From assembly GCA_002497075.1 (NCBI GenBank), contig DAML01000012.1, positions 47,117-111,116 of the forward strand: a stretch of 64,000 nt of DNA, written 5' to 3'. The position numbers and the translations under genes are program-made. The stretch comes from Methanomassiliicoccaceae archaeon UBA472. GTDB taxonomy: Archaea > Thermoplasmatota > Thermoplasmata > Methanomassiliicoccales > UBA472. Below the pieces are notes generated by a model. The model did no database searches. It was not told the origin of the DNA and worked only from the letters and a program-made list of their open reading frames with translations. Every line of letters starts with the position of its first letter. The stretch's first letter is position 1. Shown one piece after another: positions 61,459 through 64,000 of the stretch.

Positions 61459-62760
61459 TTGGACGTTTGGAACCCCCATATCGAGAAATTGCCCAAGGCC
61501 CAGCTGGACGCCCTTCAGCTGAAGCTGTTGAAGATACAGACTCGCCGCATGTGGGAGTTCTCTCCGTTCTATCGCGAGCGGATGAGGTCGGCCGGGGTCA
61601 CCCCGGATGACATAAGGACGCTTCAGGACGTTCGGAAACTTCCGTTCATGACCAAGAAGGACCTGCGCGACGGCTACCCTGATAAACTAATGATGCGCGA
61701 CCGCGGCGATCTTTTACGCTATCACGCTTCCTCGGGAACGACCGGCAAGGCCACCATCGTCGGTTACACCAAGAACGACCTGGAGAACTGGTCCGAGTCG
61801 CTGGCGAGGGCCATGACCTCCTTCGGGCTGGGAAAGCACGACGTTATCCAGGTGGCCAACACCTACGGGCTGTTCTCCGGCGGTCTGGGATTCCACTACG
61901 CCACGGAGAAGATCGGGGCGACGGTCATCCCGGCATCCACCGGTAACACGGACAGGCAGCTCGAGCTGATCTGCGACCTAGGCGTCACGGCCATGGCCGC
62001 CACGCCTTCGTATCTTATGTACCTCGGAGAAGTGGCCGAGAAGAAGGGCATCGACATCCGCAAGGACACCAAGCTGCGTTACGGACTATTGGGCGGAGAG
62101 CCGTGGAGCGACCGCATGCGGGACCGCATCTACGAGAAGATGGGCATACGCGGCTTCAATTGCTTCGGGGCGAGCGAGCTGTCCGGACCGCTGTTCATGG
62201 AGTGCGCGGAGCAGGACGGCATTCACTTCTGGGGAGACCTGGCATATCTGGAGATAGTCGACCCCGATACGGGAGAGCCGTTGGAGCCGGGGCAGAGGGG
62301 AGAGATGGTCGTCACCATGCTGCAGAAGGAAGCGTTCCCTATGATGCGCTACCGCTTGGGCGACATCACCTCGATCATGAAGGAGCCTTGCCCGTGCGGC
62401 AGGGCGCACCCACGTATCACTCGCATCCAGGGGCGCGTGGACGATATGATTATTATTCGCGGCATCAATGTGTTCCCCTCGCAGGTGGAGCACTCGCTGA
62501 TGCAGCATCCTGAGGTCGGCAACGAGTTCCAGCTGGTGGTGGACCGCAAGGGCCACCTGGACACCATGCTGGTCCGCGCCGAGCTCAAACCAGAGGCGTT
62601 CACGGACAACATCATCGAGCTGAACGCCCTGCGCGAGCGCATCTCCAACCGGCTGAAGAACGTGCTGAACGTCTCGGCCAACGTGGAGCTGGTGCAGCCC
62701 GGCACCCTGCCCCGGTTCGAGGGCAAGGCCAAGCGGGTGATGGACAGGAGGGAATACTGA
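61459..62760 (+). CDS. paaK: Phenylacetate-CoA ligase family (PaaK) adenylate-forming enzyme
   Basis: Activates an aryl acid to its CoA thioester through an acyl-adenylate. About 433 residues with P-loop YHASSGTTGKATIVGYT, the LLGGEPWSDRMRD and FGASELSGPLF segments, and the hinge MRYRLGDIT, GRVDDMIIIRGINVFPSQ. The frame opens at TTG 61426, but TTG at 61459 has GGAGG seven bases upstream and gives MDVWNPHIEKLPKAQL, aligned with the second copy. Ends at TGATG, coupling it to the ACT gene. Likely acts in aromatic amino acid metabolism. Confidence 0.92.
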   Translation: MDVWNPHIEKLPKAQLDALQLKLLKIQTRRMWEFSPFYRERMRSAGVTPDDIRTLQDVRKLPFMTKKDLRDGYPDKLMMRDRGDLLRYHASSGTTGKATIVGYTKNDLENWSESLARAMTSFGLGKHDVIQVANTYGLFSGGLGFHYATEKIGATVIPASTGNTDRQLELICDLGVTAMAATPSYLMYLGEVAEKKGIDIRKDTKLRYGLLGGEPWSDRMRDRIYEKMGIRGFNCFGASELSGPLFMECAEQDGIHFWGDLAYLEIVDPDTGEPLEPGQRGEMVVTMLQKEAFPMMRYRLGDITSIMKEPCPCGRAHPRITRIQGRVDDMIIIRGINVFPSQVEHSLMQHPEVGNEFQLVVDRKGHLDTMLVRAELKPEAFTDNIIELNALRERISNRLKNVLNVSANVELVQPGTLPRFEGKAKRVMDRREY

Positions 62761-63191
62761 TGAGCGAGAACGACAAGTACCGGATAAAGCAGCTCTCCAT
62801 CTTCTCGGAGAACCGGCCGAACCGCCTGGGCGCGGTGGCCAAGGTGCTCAAGGAGGGCAAGATCAACATCCTAGGCTTCAGCATCGCCGAGGGCGCCGGC
62901 TACGGCGTCATCCGCGTGCTGGTGGACAAGCCCGAGATCGCCAAGGACCTCCTGATCAAGGATGGTTTCGTCGTCAAGTTCACCGAGGTGCTGGCGATAC
63001 AGATGCAGGACACCCCCGGCGGACTGTTCGATCTGACGGACCAGATGAAGGACATCAACATCGAGTACGGCTACGGTTACCGCAACCCTCCATACGCCGT
63101 CCTTATCGTCCGGGTAGAGGATATCGAGAATGGGATCAGGTCCCTGCTGACCGGAGGCCTGAAGCTTCTGGATAACGTGACATTCCACTGA
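62760..63191 (+). CDS. Tandem ACT-domain protein between two CoA ligases
   Basis: 143 residues: two ACT units (KQLSIFSENRPNRLGAVAKVL and EVLAIQMQDTPGGLFDLTDQ). This protein is typically found beside PaaK and indolepyruvate oxidoreductase genes in archaea and probably senses an aromatic amino acid. The ATG shares TGATG with the upstream stop. Confidence 0.9.
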   Translation: MSENDKYRIKQLSIFSENRPNRLGAVAKVLKEGKINILGFSIAEGAGYGVIRVLVDKPEIAKDLLIKDGFVVKFTEVLAIQMQDTPGGLFDLTDQMKDINIEYGYGYRNPPYAVLIVRVEDIENGIRSLLTGGLKLLDNVTFH

Positions 63192-63221
63192 TGAGCAAGG
63201 TAGCTGGCTGAGGTGAAACAA

Positions 63222-64000
63222 ATGTCCTATTGGAACCCTGTAGAGGTCATGCCGGTCCCGGAGCTGAAGGCGCTGCAGCTGAAGCAGCTTAAGATGCTGG
63301 TCTACAAGCTGTACACCTTCTCCCCGTTCTATAGACAGAAGATGAAGGACGCGGGCGTGACGCCCGAGGACATCCAGGAGCTGGATGATGTTCGGAAATT
63401 ACCGTTCATGACCAAGAAGGACCTGCGCGACGGCTATCCGGACAAACTGTTCTTAGCAAGTCCCAGAGAGGTGGTCAGGTACCACGCATCCTCCGGCACC
63501 ACCGGAAAGCCGACCATCGTCGGTTACACCCAGAACGACATTGAATCGTGGTCGGAATCTGTGGCCCGCGGGCTCGTCTCGGCCGGCGTGGGCACGGACG
63601 ACGTACTGCAGGTCTGCTACACTTACGGACTCTTTTCCGGTGGCCTCGGACTGCATTACGGCGCGGAGAAGGTCGGCGCGGCGGTCGTTCCAGCATCCAC
63701 CGGAAACACCGAACGCCAGATAGACCTGGTACGCGATCTCAACGTGACCGTCATCGCCGCCACTCCGTCGTACCTCCTGCACATGGGCGAGGTGGCGGCG
63801 AAGATGGGCGTGGACATCCGCAAGGACACCAAGTTGCGTTTGGGGGTCCTGGGCGCGGAACCTTGGAGCGAACGGATGCGGGACCGCATCTACGACCAAC
63901 TGGGCATAAAGGCCATCGACATCTACGGCACGAGCGAGCTGTCCGGACCGCTGTGGTGCGAGTGCTCGGAGCAGAACGGCATACACGTCTGGGGGGACAT
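63222..64000 (+). CDS. paaK: Second PaaK-type CoA ligase, N-terminal part (cut by window edge)
   Basis: The first 259 codons are visible, MSYWNPVEVMPVPELKALQL onward, with YHASSGTTGKPTIVGYT and LGAEPWSERMRD; it is a paralogue of the first copy throughout. A 35-base stretch (63402-63436) is identical at the nucleotide level to 61642-61676. GAGGTG lies seven bases before the ATG. Substrate may differ from the first copy. The C-terminus is outside the window. Confidence 0.9.
   Translation, partial: MSYWNPVEVMPVPELKALQLKQLKMLVYKLYTFSPFYRQKMKDAGVTPEDIQELDDVRKLPFMTKKDLRDGYPDKLFLASPREVVRYHASSGTTGKPTIVGYTQNDIESWSESVARGLVSAGVGTDDVLQVCYTYGLFSGGLGLHYGAEKVGAAVVPASTGNTERQIDLVRDLNVTVIAATPSYLLHMGEVAAKMGVDIRKDTKLRLGVLGAEPWSERMRDRIYDQLGIKAIDIYGTSELSGPLWCECSEQNGIHVWGD

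Noticed and set aside
63191..63211. Six-codon frame (MSKVAG) between ACT and the second PaaK
   Set aside because: Too short, no ribosome site or conservation argument; likely chance.
61642..63436. 35-base identical stretch as a mobile repeat
   Set aside because: Both copies lie at the same place in paralogous paaK genes, so gene duplication or conversion explains it.

Overview
The window is a gene-dense archaeal chromosome segment with high G+C coding sequence, most like the Thermoplasmata side of the Euryarchaeota and plausibly a Methanomassiliicoccales-type methanogen. The support is archaeal-type machinery (HerA, archaeal ProRS, aIF2-gamma, aIF5B, S6e, L7Ae, S28e, L24e, CDC48, archaeal Elp3, geranylgeranyl reductases for ether lipids), a CTP-type riboflavin kinase fused to an HTH domain, a DUF2099/methanogenesis-marker-8 protein and a DUF1638 protein. 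Promoters look archaeal: TATA-like boxes lie about 25-30 bp ahead of genes that often have almost no leader, and GGAG/GGTG ribosome sites appear mainly inside operons. The species assignment is inference; no mcr, mtt/mtb or pyl gene is in the window.

Layout. 1-6.8 kb: DUF357 fragment and HerA, divergent PRPP synthetase, membrane proteins, ProRS. 6.9-11.8 kb: SLC13 transporter, a frameshifted membrane protein, zinc-ribbon membrane protein, TrmI tRNA methyltransferase, MarC. 11.9-15.3 kb: purS-purL-purQ. 15.3-18.9 kb: riboflavin kinase/regulator divergent from the marker-8 protein, then S6e-aIF2gamma-PIN. 19-23.5 kb: membrane protein, two geranylgeranyl-reductase-family genes and an aldehyde dehydrogenase. 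23.6-27.5 kb: exported zinc-ribbon protein, aIF5B, and L7Ae-S28e-L24e-Ndk. 27.7-32.4 kb: ArsR-like regulator divergent from DUF1638, and a three-gene 2-oxoacid:ferredoxin oxidoreductase operon with fused gamma-delta subunit. 32.5-36.6 kb: ilvE, an IlvN-like ACT protein and a polar amino-acid ABC transporter. 36.8-38.8 kb: regulator/membrane-protein pair and an exported protein. 38.8-45.2 kb: three family-2 glycosyltransferases, a tandem-ACT protein, an EamA transporter, a sugar nucleotidyltransferase and a DUF89 protein. 45.2-48.4 kb: CDC48 with a cysteine-rich partner and a PRC-barrel protein. 48.4-54.2 kb: TPR protein, zinc-ribbon protein, Elp3, small protein, HTH regulator. 54.4-57.2 kb: a nitrate/sulfonate-type ABC transporter. 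57.2-59.1 kb: thioredoxin, thioredoxin reductase and HTH regulator. 59.3-64 kb: PRC-barrel, gamma-carbonic-anhydrase-like protein, two membrane proteins, and a PaaK-ACT-PaaK cluster running off the edge.

The most striking observation is the substrate-binding protein at 54420-55520: the second half of an SsuA/NMT1-type domain comes before the first half, so the protein looks circularly permuted. Other points of interest are several exact inverted repeats in promoters next to local HTH regulators, a gamma-carbonic-anhydrase homologue lacking one expected zinc histidine, a cysteine-rich protein encoded directly behind CDC48, and a single-base frameshift in a membrane protein gene. I saw no rRNA, tRNA, CRISPR array, insertion sequence or prophage.
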